A stretch of DNA of 53,631 nucleotides from Bartonella queenslandensis (GCF_018155095.1 NZ_NAAI01000012.1:1-53631); one strand, 5' to 3'; shown: positions 8,950 through 17,967, counted from the first letter of the stretch. Notes: generated by a model not told the origin, from the sequence alone. Translations and numbers: made by a program.

Positions 8950-9261
8950 CTTCCTTCTGTGCTTTTGAATCAAGACGACTCCAGTATTCTATTAATATTA
9001 TATCACTCATTTTACCTCTCCTGTGTGTTTATCATTGCAATTGAATAAGAACAAATAGAGAACAACAAAAGAATATGAGGGGAATAGAAACAAAAGATCT
9101 TTATTTATATCTGTCATTTGAGCCCCGCAAAGACTTAAAATATATCTTTTATGAAGGATAAAATGATTGACACATCCCTTATAGAGGATATAAGACTAAC
9201 GCTATATTTGATCTTGTCAAGATGAAGCTAAGCTTTATCAACTATCTAAAGGGGGAAAATC
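8950..9261 (+). promoter_or_regulatory. Intergenic region with early promoter and operator 2
   Basis: A strong promoter is visible: -35 TTGACA at 9167-9172, a 16-bp spacer and -10 TATAAG at 9189-9194. Dyad 2 (ATCC-N8-GGAT, 9174-9189) fills the spacer and touches the -10, an ideal position for repression. An additional imperfect half-site with GGATAA lies just upstream (9156-9161). The gene at 9262 follows with GGGGGAAA as ribosome site. Confidence 0.65.
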
Positions 9262-9651
9262 ATGAAAAATATTCCATTCGTTAAAGAGGATGAAATTATT
9301 ATCATTCTTTGCGAAGACGAAAGGCCTGATGCCTATGAAGGACCAATCGACGAAATCGAAGAAGTGCTCGAACTGATTGAAGAATCTGAAACTGTTTATA
9401 AAGTGTTACGACTCGATCTTACAACCAATCATGCTGAAGATGTTACAGAACAAATCGCTGATTTTTATGCTGAAAATTACGAAATAAATGAAGAAAATAC
9501 ACAATTGCAGCCCTTCATTTTGAATAGTGAAGCCTATCATGCGTGTTTAGACGAAAGAGTGGCGTGTGATTATGAAGATAATCTCTATGGCTCTTATGAA
9601 AAACAACATCGTTTACGTCCCTGTGATGTCTTGACAGATTATTGGTGGTAA
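9262..9651 (+). CDS. Acidic hypothetical protein (phage early region)
   Basis: The 129-residue product is strongly acidic (many Glu/Asp, e.g. DEIEEVLELIEESE at about 30-43), with an alternating structure suggesting a small folded protein. The start is set by AAAGGGGGAAAATC before the ATG, and it sits right behind the best promoter of the phage block. I do not recognise a family. Its acidity could suit a DNA-mimic or inhibitor role, but that is conjecture. Codon use and context support a real gene. Confidence 0.75.
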   Translation: MKNIPFVKEDEIIIILCEDERPDAYEGPIDEIEEVLELIEESETVYKVLRLDLTTNHAEDVTEQIADFYAENYEINEENTQLQPFILNSEAYHACLDERVACDYEDNLYGSYEKQHRLRPCDVLTDYWW

Positions 9652-9653
9652 TC

Positions 9654-9842
9654 ATGCCAAGTTATCTTAAGACTTCTTATCAAGGCTTTCCACTTTATTA
9701 TGCTGGAAAGACTCGAAATCTCATCAGACTCGAACCACAAAAAAACAATGCTGTTCTTTTCATTTCGCAAGAGGTAGCTCTGTCTATGGCAAAAAATTTG
9801 GAGGAAGAATATTGCTGTCATGATTTTTCTGTCGTGCAATAG
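9654..9842 (+). CDS. Small hypothetical protein
   Basis: A 62-residue ORF starts at the ATG 9654, two bases after the preceding stop, so translation is probably coupled (a TTG at 9642 is also in frame). The sequence (GFPLYYAGKTRNLIRLEP, then EVALSMAKNLEEEY) reads as a compact globular protein. Family unknown. It is likely co-transcribed with the acidic protein. Confidence 0.65.
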   Translation: MPSYLKTSYQGFPLYYAGKTRNLIRLEPQKNNAVLFISQEVALSMAKNLEEEYCCHDFSVVQ

Positions 9843-10021
9843 CAGGATGGAAAGAGGGGGAGAAACAGCGCGTTCGGGGGGGGGGAAATGAGAGCCCCCC
9901 ATGATGACCAACTTGCCGCCCAAGTATTTTCACAGCTGAGAGAAGGGGGCGTTATGTTTTCCTCTATGTGAGAGGAGCTGTTTGAGGAATTTTTGATCAG
10001 TATGAAAAAGGAGGTGGAGAC

Positions 10022-10108
10022 ATGAGAAAAAGAATATGTGTGAGGCGCTTGCGGGGACACTTGTGGGTTGTAAGGAGGCATCTCTTGCATTTTCAGCCGT
10101 ATGAATAA
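10022..10108 (+). CDS. Very small basic peptide with strong ribosome site
   Basis: ATG at 10022 follows AAGGAGGTGG with a 7-nt spacer, one of the best Shine-Dalgarno sites in the window. It opens a 28-codon frame rich in Arg and His (MRKRICVRRLRG...). A degenerate counterpart (MKKRMCES, 11328-11354) with AAGGAG lies in a partly similar stretch after the exonuclease gene. It could be a leader peptide or a chance ORF; nothing more can be said. Confidence 0.35.
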   Translation: MRKRICVRRLRGHLWVVRRHLLHFQPYE

Positions 10109-10195
10109 GATGTTTCTCGTGTAGGGGAAATATAAAGTGTGATGTTTCAAAGAGGATATGCTGTAAAGCAGCATCAGATCAAGGGGAAAAAGATT

Positions 10196-10957
10196 ATGCC
10201 AATCATTATCGATTGTATTCAGGGAACAGAGGAATGGCAGAAAGCGCGTAATGGTTTGATTACGGCTTCTTTGTTTGAGATGGTTATGGCACAAAAAAAA
10301 CAGGGGCAAAAAACATCACGATATCATGCTGTGATGATGAAATTGGCGGGAGAAAGAATGACTGGAAAAACCGTTGAAGAAGGGAATACGCTTTCTCAGC
10401 GACGCGGGACAGAATTAGAACCAAGCGCACGACAGCTTTATGGAAAACTGACACAGACAGAACCAGAATGTATTGGCTTTGTGTTAGCAGATGATCGCAG
10501 GAAAGGATTTTCTCCTGATGCTTTTGTGGGAAAAAATGGATTGTTGGAAATTAAAACAAAAAAACCTGAAATTTTGATTCCTCATTTCATGAAAAAGGGT
10601 TTTCCAGAAGAACATAAAGCACAATGTCAAGGAGGGTTATGGATTTCGCAACGCGAATGGGTAGATTTAATGCTTTATTGGCCGGATATGCCTCCTTTAA
10701 TTAAACGGGCTTATCGTGATGAAGCCTATATCAGCAAGCTGGAAAATGAAATTGATCGTTTTAATGAGGCTTTAGAGAAGATGGTACAGCACATTAAGCG
10801 TTTCGAGACAGGCTTTAGAATAAAAACAGACAGTGTTTTGAAGGAGGGGAAAGAAAGGGGGATTGGAATGAAGACAAAGCGTCTGCGGGAGGGAAAAACA
10901 AGAATAAGGCGCGCAAGAGGAGGATCTTGTGCAGCGTTGATGAGGAGCAAGATTTAG
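10196..10957 (+). CDS. YqaJ-type viral recombinase / exonuclease
   Basis: From the ATG at 10196 (after AAGGGGAAAAAG; an upstream in-frame start at 10139 lacks support) the product has 253 residues. It shows the YqaJ/lambda-exonuclease nuclease core: GTEEWQKARNGLITAS near 8-23, RRGTELEPSARQLY near 80-93, the catalytic-type FSPDAFVG near 115 and LEIKTKKPE near 124-132 (the E-x-K of the PD-(D/E)xK fold), and HKAQCQGGLWIS near 147-158. It should resect double-stranded DNA ends for phage single-strand-annealing recombination. The Lys/Arg-rich last 40 residues look like an added basic tail or a shifted end. No annealase (RecT/Bet) partner is visible nearby. Confidence 0.88.
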   Translation: MPIIIDCIQGTEEWQKARNGLITASLFEMVMAQKKQGQKTSRYHAVMMKLAGERMTGKTVEEGNTLSQRRGTELEPSARQLYGKLTQTEPECIGFVLADDRRKGFSPDAFVGKNGLLEIKTKKPEILIPHFMKKGFPEEHKAQCQGGLWISQREWVDLMLYWPDMPPLIKRAYRDEAYISKLENEIDRFNEALEKMVQHIKRFETGFRIKTDSVLKEGKERGIGMKTKRLREGKTRIRRARGGSCAALMRSKI

Positions 10958-12292
10958 TCACAAGGAAAGAGAAAGGCGGAAAAACAGATGGGGAGGGTGT
11001 CAGAAATTTCGCGTGACAAAGATTGCTTGGGAAAATGGCGGAAGATTTTTCAGAGGGGGGCGCCCAAGCGAGAGATAAGGAAGTCGTTTGGGGGAAGATG
11101 TGAGAGAAGGGGTGATGGGCGCGCGGCTCTGGCCGCTTTTATATGACGTGTTCGGCGGCAATGAAAGATCCCCCATGATGACCATATTCTCAGACAAGTG
11201 TTTTTTCACTGATGAAAGAATGGAGCTTAGAGTGATTGTGTTCATTGAGGAGAAAATAGAGCCAGTTGTGCGCTCACTCATTGTGTGAGGCGCTTTTTTT
11301 GCCGATAGGGGAAAAAGAAGGAGCGGCATGAAAAAAAGAATGTGTGAGAGTTAAGGAGGGGAAAAAGGTTGAGGAGCAGGTTGGGGGAGAAAATGGAGGG
11401 ATGAGCAAAACGGGAGAATAAGGAAAAAACAGATAAAGACCCTATAACCTTTATAACTCTCAAAAATTCCTTGTTATAGAAGATCAAAAATTATCACACC
11501 TTGTGAATGTGCTGCGGCTTGCTCTTAATATGCTCCAAAAGCATTTTCATGAGATAACTTTCCATATAAATCTCGTAAACACTAAAAATGCTTGTATGAG
11601 TATGAACCAGAATATCAATTTACTCATCTTTACCAAATATCTTTTTATACTGATGAGAAATACCCCTATCCTGATTATTCCTAGGGTCATATTCCACGTA
11701 AAAAGTGCAATTATACCATAAATTAGAGGCGTTATAAGGAATGAAAATTACACGCGCGATATTATAAATTACGCACTTGATATGATTTTGTAGCTTGCTC
11801 TTTTAATTTCTACTCATTTCAGAAGTCTTGTGATTATCTTTAAAAGTTTTATGATAAAACTGATTGTAAGCAGCTCTCTTTTGAGGGGCTTTAAGAATTC
11901 CATAGTCTTCACAAATTTTTCTGAATTTTCAGCTTCGGTACTAGAATGATGATCAGGATGCTATTGCAGAGCTCATGTATAAAAAGAAAAATTTAGCTGT
12001 TTATCACTGCATTCGTAGTGTACGACAAGAATTCCATAGTCATCGTCTTTATTTACTATCGTTAAATACTGCTACTTATCTATCATTCTTATTTTTATAG
12101 GATCGTTTAACTGGTTTCTTTTGAATAGATCAATAGGTCTTATCTTAAGATTTAAAATATGTAGAAAATCATATCGAATGGCGGGGCTGTATTTGGGGAT
12201 ATGGTATCTAAATGAGGGGAGATATAGTTCACCCCCCCTGAAAATACGGGATGTTCTTAATGCTATTCAGAAGGATTTTTTATAAAAATAGA
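10958..12292. other. Decayed intergenic region with gene remnants
   Basis: Between 11000 and 11354 the sequence partly mirrors 9840-10080 (CCCCCATGATGACCA near 9895 and 11171; GTGTGAGGCGC). Farther on, short open pieces with protein-like composition but no start or continuation occur: around 11605-11685 (YEYEPEYQFTHLYQ) and 11958-12100 (KKKNLAVYHCIRSVRQEFHS). They look like debris of one or more lost genes. No intact gene is supported. Confidence 0.5.
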
Positions 12293-12794
12293 TTAAAAAA
12301 GAGACGATAAATCAAATATAAAAGGGACAACAATAATAGCCAAAGTTGTCATTATTGTAAATAAACAAGCAGCAACCTTAAATCTAAAACGCCAAAGAAT
12401 ACTAATGGGAGCCGACATTATCGTTGTTATGATGAATCCTACGATAAACCAGTGCATGGATAATTTCATGATATTGATTTTATCTTGATGAAAACGATTT
12501 TGTTTTAGTTCTTCCTCTAAAAACACAATCGATAATAGAAAAACCACGATAAACAGGAAATTCTCCACTTGGACAAGCAGGAACAGAAAATTTTTCAAGC
12601 TTTAACCATTCTTTTTCGCGTTCTTGTTCCGATATCTTTTTTTCTATTTTTTGTTTTATATATTCTTTGGAAATACAATTAATCGGAGAAGTACTTCCAA
12701 CAAAAAATTCATCTTTTGTACATCCACGCGCTGTATGATGTGTGAATAAAACAGCGCTTATTGCTATAGCAAATAAAATAAAGTCTTTAAACAT
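12293..12794 (-). pseudogene. Frameshifted exported/membrane protein
   Basis: Two overlapping minus-strand frames look like halves of one protein. The first, from the ATG at 12794, has a signal peptide (MFKDFILFAIAISAVLF), then a Cys-containing periplasmic-like part and a charged coiled segment (KQKIEKKISEQEREKE). The second supplies LEEELKQNRFHQDKINIMK and two membrane helices, ending at 12293. The frames join at a run of five T on the coding strand (12519-12523); removing one T gives ...SIIDCVLEEELK... and a ~165-residue product. Family unknown. It could also be a sequencing error or slippage site. Confidence 0.55.
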
Positions 12795-12962
12795 AGGGTA
12801 TTTACTGTCTTTTGTTTCTGACACGCTTTTATTAAGTGATTTCTGTTGAATAAATCAATATGTGTTATTTTTTGTGTTGAAGTATGTGTAAAAAATGTAT
12901 CTAATTAAAATGGTGATAGTGATCATTCTGTATCTCAATAAGGGTGTGGTGCAGGGACTAAG

Positions 12963-12987
12963 ACCCCGCGCATGCGCGGGGTTTTTG
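12963..12987 (+). terminator. Strong rho-independent terminator, plus strand
   Basis: CCCCGCG, CATG and CGCGGGG make a 7-bp GC stem followed by TTTTTGTT. No plus-strand gene ends just before it, so it may terminate an unannotated small RNA from the 12850-12960 stretch. Confidence 0.7.
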
Positions 12988-12989
12988 TT

Positions 12990-13695
12990 CGTTGGAGAAG
13001 AGATGACAGCAGGAAATATGCACAAAATATAAGGTAGGCTCTGTAACAAAAATGGTTGGGGCGGTTGTCCTAGAGTGAGGATAGGGGAAAAAATACTCCA
13101 AATAAAATAGATTTGTTGTTGCGTATTCACACGTTTGTTTTAAAGAAACATCTTGCTCTAAGCTCATTTCACACCCATTTCATGCTGGCCGTTCGTGAAC
13201 TTCATACGGGTGTTTGTGAATCATATCGTGAGGGGTATAACGATAAAGCTCTGTCAATTATAAACCCCAGAGATTATAAACATTGCGCATCCTCTTTTTA
13301 CTTTATGAAAAAGTAAGCCCGCACCATTTTGGGCTCGTCTCCAATATTGCTACATGGGCTTTATTGCGATAGGGATTTTATTGCGCTAGGGGCTGTGGTT
13401 CTTGAGATGATTCATCGTCTCGTTTATTAGCAGGGGATCTCTTCATAAAAGGCATGCTTTTCTTATACAGTTTTTCACACCATACAGATCTTTTGGATTG
13501 TGAATTGTAAGTGACATGGGGCTGATTGATTTCCATAGAACAGAGAGGGAAAGAATTTTTTGCTCTTCGGGTTCTTCTTCAAAGAGGAATAACGCTATCA
13601 GGATCAATTACAGTATTCGTATAAAAAGTTTGTATAAAAAGGATGGGTGTTGAAAAAGGGGTGGATGATGACTCGTGGAGAATGTTGAGCATCAA
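12990..13695. other. Intergenic, nothing identified
   Basis: Short ORFs on both strands lack ribosome sites and protein-like composition. No RNA structure or repeat stands out. Confidence 0.5.
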
Positions 13696-13830
13696 ATGAG
13701 CAATAAGGGATCTTCTTTGAAAAGGTGGGCTGTCATTTTCTGGCTCATGGGGTGTTTGGCTTATGGGATTGTTTGGCAACTTATTGAAGGTTTATTGCGG
13801 GGGTATTGTGGTTCTCCTTGCAAAGGATAG
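13696..13830 (+). CDS. Possible 44-residue single-span membrane peptide
   Basis: ATG at 13696 opens a frame with a positively charged start (SNKGSSLKRW) followed by one hydrophobic helix (AVIFWLMGCLAYGIVWQLI) and a short Gly/Cys tail. The topology is that of a small inner-membrane protein. The ribosome site is weak and no family is recognised, so it may be spurious. Confidence 0.35.
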   Translation: MSNKGSSLKRWAVIFWLMGCLAYGIVWQLIEGLLRGYCGSPCKG

Positions 13831-13863
13831 AAAGCAATGGGGAAATTAAGTTGAGAGAAGGTT

Positions 13864-14061
13864 ATGGAAATGGCTCTGTTCTCAATGACGAATAAGATCG
13901 ATGAAGCTTATTCTCATTTTTATATAACGGAACAAGGGCATATTATTTTAGGACGTACCCAGGATGTTTTGCCGGTTCCAAGTGATGATTTGCGTGGGGC
14001 GAGGGGATCAAAGGGGTGTGGTTCAAAAAATGCGTTTATCATCATTGATTATTTCAATTGA
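13864..14061 (+). CDS. Possible small hypothetical protein or gene remnant
   Basis: A 65-residue frame with AGAGAAGG upstream of the ATG. The middle (DEAYSHFYITEQGHIILG) reads like real protein, but the end is simple Gly/Ser-rich sequence. It could be the 5' piece of a truncated phage gene. Family unknown. Confidence 0.3.
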   Translation: MEMALFSMTNKIDEAYSHFYITEQGHIILGRTQDVLPVPSDDLRGARGSKGCGSKNAFIIIDYFN

Positions 14062-14533
14062 ATGAAAACTCGAAAGAGTGTGAGATGTTCTTATTGCAAA
14101 CCTTTTTATTCAAATTCTCTTATATTGAATTAAGTAAAATCATTTGTCCGCATATTACAAATGGGGGACGGCCTATGGGGAAAAACATTCAAAAATAAAA
14201 AATATCTATACGAGGGACAAGGGGAAAAGGGTGTCACAACAGTGAGGCTTGGCATAAGAGATAAGAGAGAGAATTTTACATGAGAGAAAGAGGGACAAGC
14301 CCATGGAAGGGGGAAGATATTTCTTGTGTCGTGGCGTGTTGCGTCAATTTCAAAAGCCGTTCGCATTGACATAACACAAAGCGTTGTGGAGATTTAAGTG
14401 TTATCATTGAGATCATTAAGTTTAAAGCCATTAAAGCGCATGCTTTAAAGGGTGGAGGATTTGCTGAAGCCGATGGAAGTGAGGGAAAATAGAAGCTTAT
14501 AGGGAAGAAGAAAGAGGCAAAAGAAGAATAAAA

Positions 14534-14608
<75 letters not shown>

Positions 14609-14785
14609 CGTTTTCAATCTTTGCGCTGTCTTGTGCCATATTGTCAGAAAATAGGCAAGAGAACATTTGTATATTCTTGCAAGAAAACGTATCTTATGTC
14701 ATGACATAAATATTTCTTATACTCTTAATATTTAAGATCATGAGTTGCTTGGATAGAAGCTCAACACTGCTCAAAAGGTTGCGCA

Positions 14786-14938
14786 ATGACACAAATGCAT
14801 CAAAAACAAAAGCAAGATGAAATGAAACATCAAGACGAAAAGCAAAAACGACGTCAAGAAAGATTGGCACAACAATTGCGGCAAAATCTAAAACGTCGAA
14901 AAGAACAAAGTCGAAAAAGAGCGCAATCAGAGCTCTGA
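14786..14938 (+). CDS. Small basic Gln/Lys/Arg-rich protein upstream of murA
   Basis: This 50-residue protein is almost wholly charged (HQKQKQDEMKHQDEKQKRRQ and ...NLKRRKEQSRKRAQSEL) and should be one long helix. A similar tiny basic protein precedes murA in related Hyphomicrobiales as far as I recall, which supports it being real. The function is unknown; its charge would suit RNA or ribosome association. murA begins 160 bp downstream on the same strand. Confidence 0.65.
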   Translation: MTQMHQKQKQDEMKHQDEKQKRRQERLAQQLRQNLKRRKEQSRKRAQSEL

Positions 14939-15098
14939 AGTGAAAAAAATGTTTTTTTAGTGCATCTTTGCAACCAAACTTCTCAATAATTTGTTCTCAT
15001 CGTTAGAATGCGTTTTAAAAAACGATCAGTGAAGCATAACTTTCCCAAAGGGAAAAAACTTTTGGAAAAGATTGTGTAAAGGAAAAGAGGGAAAACAT

Positions 15099-16394
15099 AT
15101 GGATTCTATTCAAATTGTTGGCGGGGAAAAACTTAAGGGAACAATTCCTATCTCAGGAGCAAAAAATGCTGCATTGCCTTTGATGATTGCGGCGCTGTTA
15201 ACAGAAGAAACGCTTACTTTAGAAAATATTCCTCATCTTGCTGATGTTGAATTGCTTATTCGCATTCTTAATAATCATGGCGTTGGATATGCCGTGGATG
15301 GACAAGAGTTTAATGATGATGGTGGCAATTCAAGAACGATTCATTTTACCGCGCAAAAAATAGCAACAACACGGGCGCCATATGAATTGGTGAAAAAAAT
15401 GCGGGCAAGCTTTTGGGTGATCGGACCTTTGCTTGCTCGATGCTTCGAGGCGTATGTTTCGCTTCCTGGAGGATGCGCTATCGGAACAAGACCTGTCGAT
15501 TTTATCCTCGAAGGACTGAAAACTTTAGGTGCTCATATTGCGATTAAAAATGGATATGTTCATGCAAAAGCACCAAAGGGATTAAAAGGGGCTCACTACC
15601 GTTTTCCCAAAGTTACGGTTGGGGGAACTCATGTGCTGCTGATGGCGGCGACAATGGCAAAGGGAACAACCGTTCTTGAGAATGCGGCTTGTGAACCAGA
15701 AGTCACAAATCTTATTCGAACCTTGAACGCCATGGGGGCTCAAATAACCGGTGAAGGAACAACAACACTCAATATTGAAGGGGTAAAAAAACTTAAAGGA
15801 ACGAGGATACGAGTCATTGCGGATCGAATCGAAGCGGGGACATATGCAATGGCGGTGGCTATGGCGGGGGGAGATGTCTTTCTTAAAAATGCCAATCCTA
15901 ATCATCTCACAACAGTGCTTAAGGTTCTTCAAAAAACAGGACTTGAGATTCAAATAGAACCTCACGGTATTCACGTTAAACGCAATCCAAGGAACACAAA
16001 AATTATGCCTGTTGATATTAAAACAGGTCCTTATCCTGCTTTTCCAACCGATCTTCAAGCGCAGTTTATGGCACTTATGACACGGGCTGAAGGAATTGCA
16101 CATATTACAGAGACGATTTTCGAAAATCGTTTTATGCATGTTCAAGAACTCAATCGTTTAGGGGCAGAGATAAAACTCGATGGGCAGATGGCAACTGTCT
16201 ATGGAAAAGAGAACTTGCAAGGGGCTCCCGTGATGGCGACGGATTTGCGCGCTTCTGTTTCTTTGGTGATTGCGGCATTGGCTGCAAAGGGAGAAACAAT
16301 CGTTAATCGTGTCTATCATCTTGATCGTGGATTTGAGAGGTTAGAAGAAAAATTAGCGCGATGCGGGGCAAAGATTCAACGGTTAACCGCGTAA
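15099..16394 (+). CDS. murA: UDP-N-acetylglucosamine 1-carboxyvinyltransferase
   Basis: MurA transfers enolpyruvate from PEP to UDP-GlcNAc, the first committed step of peptidoglycan synthesis in the cytoplasm. The 431-residue product from the ATG at 15099 (after AAAAGAGGGAAAA) matches the usual length of ~420-430; a TTG nine codons upstream is unlikely. The N-terminus GGEKLKGTIPISGAKNAALP carries the conserved substrate-binding KN. The active-site loop is LPGGCAIGTRPVD, with the catalytic Cys at ~126, the residue alkylated by fosfomycin. The C-terminus DRGFERLEEKLARCGAKI is typical. Degraded copies of its 3' end follow immediately. Confidence 0.97.
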   Translation: MDSIQIVGGEKLKGTIPISGAKNAALPLMIAALLTEETLTLENIPHLADVELLIRILNNHGVGYAVDGQEFNDDGGNSRTIHFTAQKIATTRAPYELVKKMRASFWVIGPLLARCFEAYVSLPGGCAIGTRPVDFILEGLKTLGAHIAIKNGYVHAKAPKGLKGAHYRFPKVTVGGTHVLLMAATMAKGTTVLENAACEPEVTNLIRTLNAMGAQITGEGTTTLNIEGVKKLKGTRIRVIADRIEAGTYAMAVAMAGGDVFLKNANPNHLTTVLKVLQKTGLEIQIEPHGIHVKRNPRNTKIMPVDIKTGPYPAFPTDLQAQFMALMTRAEGIAHITETIFENRFMHVQELNRLGAEIKLDGQMATVYGKENLQGAPVMATDLRASVSLVIAALAAKGETIVNRVYHLDRGFERLEEKLARCGAKIQRLTA

Positions 16395-16429
16395 ATCTTG
16401 TCAAAGATATGCTGATATTGAAGGGGGGC

Positions 16430-16887
16430 TGAAAGCGATGGACTGAGGAGGTTGTTTTGGGGGGGCTGCTTGAGAAAGGTTTCTGTGTGTGGGGGGTGAG
16501 CGGTATGCGTTTATGACACGGGCTGAAGGAAACCGCGCATATTACGATAATTTTCGAAAATCGTTTTATGCCTGTTCAAGAACTCAAAAGAACTCAATCG
16601 TTTGAGAGGCAGAGTAAAACGCGATGGGCGAGAGGGCAACACATCTCATGGAAAAGAGCACGTGCAAGGGGCACTCGTTAAGCGCACGGATTTGCGCGCT
16701 TTTTGTTTCTCTGGTGATTGCGGCCTTCTTATCTTGTTCCATTGGCTGCAAATGGAGAAACAATCACTATCATCTTGATCGTGGATTTTTAGAGGGGAGA
16801 CGAAAAATTAGCGCGATGCGGGGCAAAGATTCAACGGTTAACCGCGTAAATCTTGTCAAAGATATGCTGATATTGAAGGAAGGCTGA
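16430..16887 (+). pseudogene. Decayed duplicate of the murA 3' end
   Basis: From about 16508 (TTATGACACGGGCTGAAGG) the sequence follows murA 16073-16430 with many indels and no open frame. Its last 80 bp (16800-16880, GCGATGCGGGGCAAAG... to ...GATATGCTGATATTGAAG) are almost identical to 16350-16425. The C-terminal part was therefore copied in tandem and then decayed, with the extreme 3' end best kept. Confidence 0.85.
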
Positions 16888-17298
16888 AAGCGATTACCTG
16901 AGAGAGATTGTTTGGGGGGAGGCTGCTTGAGGGGGCTGGGATGGCATGCTTTTTAGGGAGGCTTGGGGGAAGGACGATGCTTAGACCCGTGCTCTTTTTA
17001 ATGGTTTGCTTTCTTGTGTGGAGAATTTGGGGGGCGGGGGATGACTTTTTAGAGCACCCTTCAAGATCCTATTTTTTAAGGGTGAGAGGAAAAATGAACG
17101 CGATGTGGTGCGAAAATTTAATGGATCACAGTTTAATTTCCTTCAAGGCTATTCTTTAAGTTTCCTCTTTGAGGAGCTTGATCTCAAGGATAAAGGGTTG
17201 TTCGTCCTTTAAATCAATGCGGGGTTTATCTCATAGATTTGGAGAGTGAGTATAAGAGTTTGAGGGGGCTCTCATAAAAAAACAAACAATAAATTTTA
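16888..17298 (+). pseudogene. Third, very degenerate murA-tail copy plus intergenic DNA
   Basis: 16888-16935 repeats the segment just after murA (TTGTTTTGGGGGGGCTGCTTGA at 16451 versus TTGTTTGGGGGGAGGCTGC), and 17050-17130 (TTTTTAGAG... AAAATGAACGCGATG) is a faint match to the murA end. Beyond 17160 nothing is recognisable until the first Brt promoter. Confidence 0.5.
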
Positions 17299-17327
17299 TT
17301 GCTAATCTTCTGAAATTATTTTATACC
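17299..17327 (+). promoter_or_regulatory. Conserved promoter of Brt cassette 1
   Basis: -35 TTGCTA (17299-17304), exactly 17 bp, then -10 TATACC (17322-17327). The same arrangement occurs at every cassette: TTGCTA or TTGCCA, a spacer beginning ATCTTCTGAAATT (ATCCCC in cassette 5), and -10 variants TATACC, TATGAA, TATTGA, TATCAC or TACAAA. Conservation of position and spacing in all 12 copies supports a sigma-70-type promoter with transcript start near +7. Confidence 0.75.
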
Positions 17328-17333
17328 TTAAAG

Positions 17334-17553
17334 GGTGACTTTGGTCGTCTACGCAGCGACCAAGAGGGATTCAAAAACCCCTAAAATCCGAGCGTAAGAA
17401 TAAACCTACTTTGTAGGGTTCCCGGGATTCCGGGAGATTTTGCTATGTCCAGGTGCGCTCTAGCACTAAAAGCAAAAAAGCTGACTCGGATTCAGTGTTT
17501 TTGACTCCCGGAATACCAATGCGAGGGCGCTCGCAACCGGAGGGGGGCACGAA
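17334..17553 (+). ncRNA. Brt-family RNA leader, cassette 1
   Basis: A structured ~215-nt leader recurring 12 times in the window; it matches the Brt RNA family I recall from B. henselae. Elements in order: hairpin TGGTCG/CGACCA; variable arm C (17371-17378) and A (17385-17392); hairpin CCTAC/GTAGG; the near-palindrome around CCCGGGATTCCGGGA; a stem TTTTGCT/AGCAAAA capped by GTGC-N6-GCAC; arms A' (17485-17492) and C' (17497-17504), complementary to A and C; B' CTCCCGGAAT (17505-17514), complementary to B (17427-17436); hairpin GCGAG/CTCGC; then CCGGAGG before the GTG of the regulator. Here A/A' is AATCCGAG/CTCGGATT and C/C' is TCAAAAAC/GTTTTTGA. Confidence 0.8.
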
Positions 17554-17913
17554 GTGCAGACTAAAAATCCACATTTTAACGATATTTCAATAGGGCGAAA
17601 AATTCGCTTCAGAAGAGAAATGTTGAAAATGTCTCAAAAACAATTAGGGCACCGCTTAGGCGTGACCTTCCAACAAATCCAAAAATATGAAAAAGGCTCC
17701 AATCGTGTCGGTGCAGGGCGCTTACAAGAAATTGCTGATATATTGGATATCTCTATTTTCTTTTTTTACTCGGATATTTCAACAAAAGAACCTGTCTTGT
17801 TTCCTTATGACGAAATGATCTCAAGCAAAGAAGAGCACATCCTTTTGAAAAGTTTTAGAGAACTCAAACCTAAACAACAAAAAGCAATCTTGTGTTTGAT
17901 TGCTGAGAGATAA
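17554..17913 (+). CDS. Brt-linked XRE-family regulator (Trp type), cassette 1
   Basis: A 119-residue DNA-binding protein read from a GTG after CCGGAGGGGGG. The helix-turn-helix occupies about 10-65 (ISIGRKIRFRREMLKMSQ, then LGVTFQQIQKYEKGSNRV). A short spacer rich in aromatic residues (ISIFFFYSDI) and a C-terminal helix, SFRELKPKQQKAILCLIAE, follow and probably mediate dimerisation. It is the most divergent of the intact copies in the first 45 residues. In B. henselae such regulators, with their RNAs, are reported to control the adhesin gene badA; no adhesin gene lies in this window. Expression here is presumably governed by read-through of the RNA leader. Confidence 0.85.
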   Translation: MQTKNPHFNDISIGRKIRFRREMLKMSQKQLGHRLGVTFQQIQKYEKGSNRVGAGRLQEIADILDISIFFFYSDISTKEPVLFPYDEMISSKEEHILLKSFRELKPKQQKAILCLIAER

Positions 17914-17967
17914 AACACTGCTTTAAATTTTATTGCTAATCTTCTGAAATTATTTTATGAATGAGCC

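Noticed and set aside
15582..16145. 187-codon ORF antisense to murA
   Set aside because: Lies wholly within a clear murA coding sequence; composition is that of a reverse-strand shadow.
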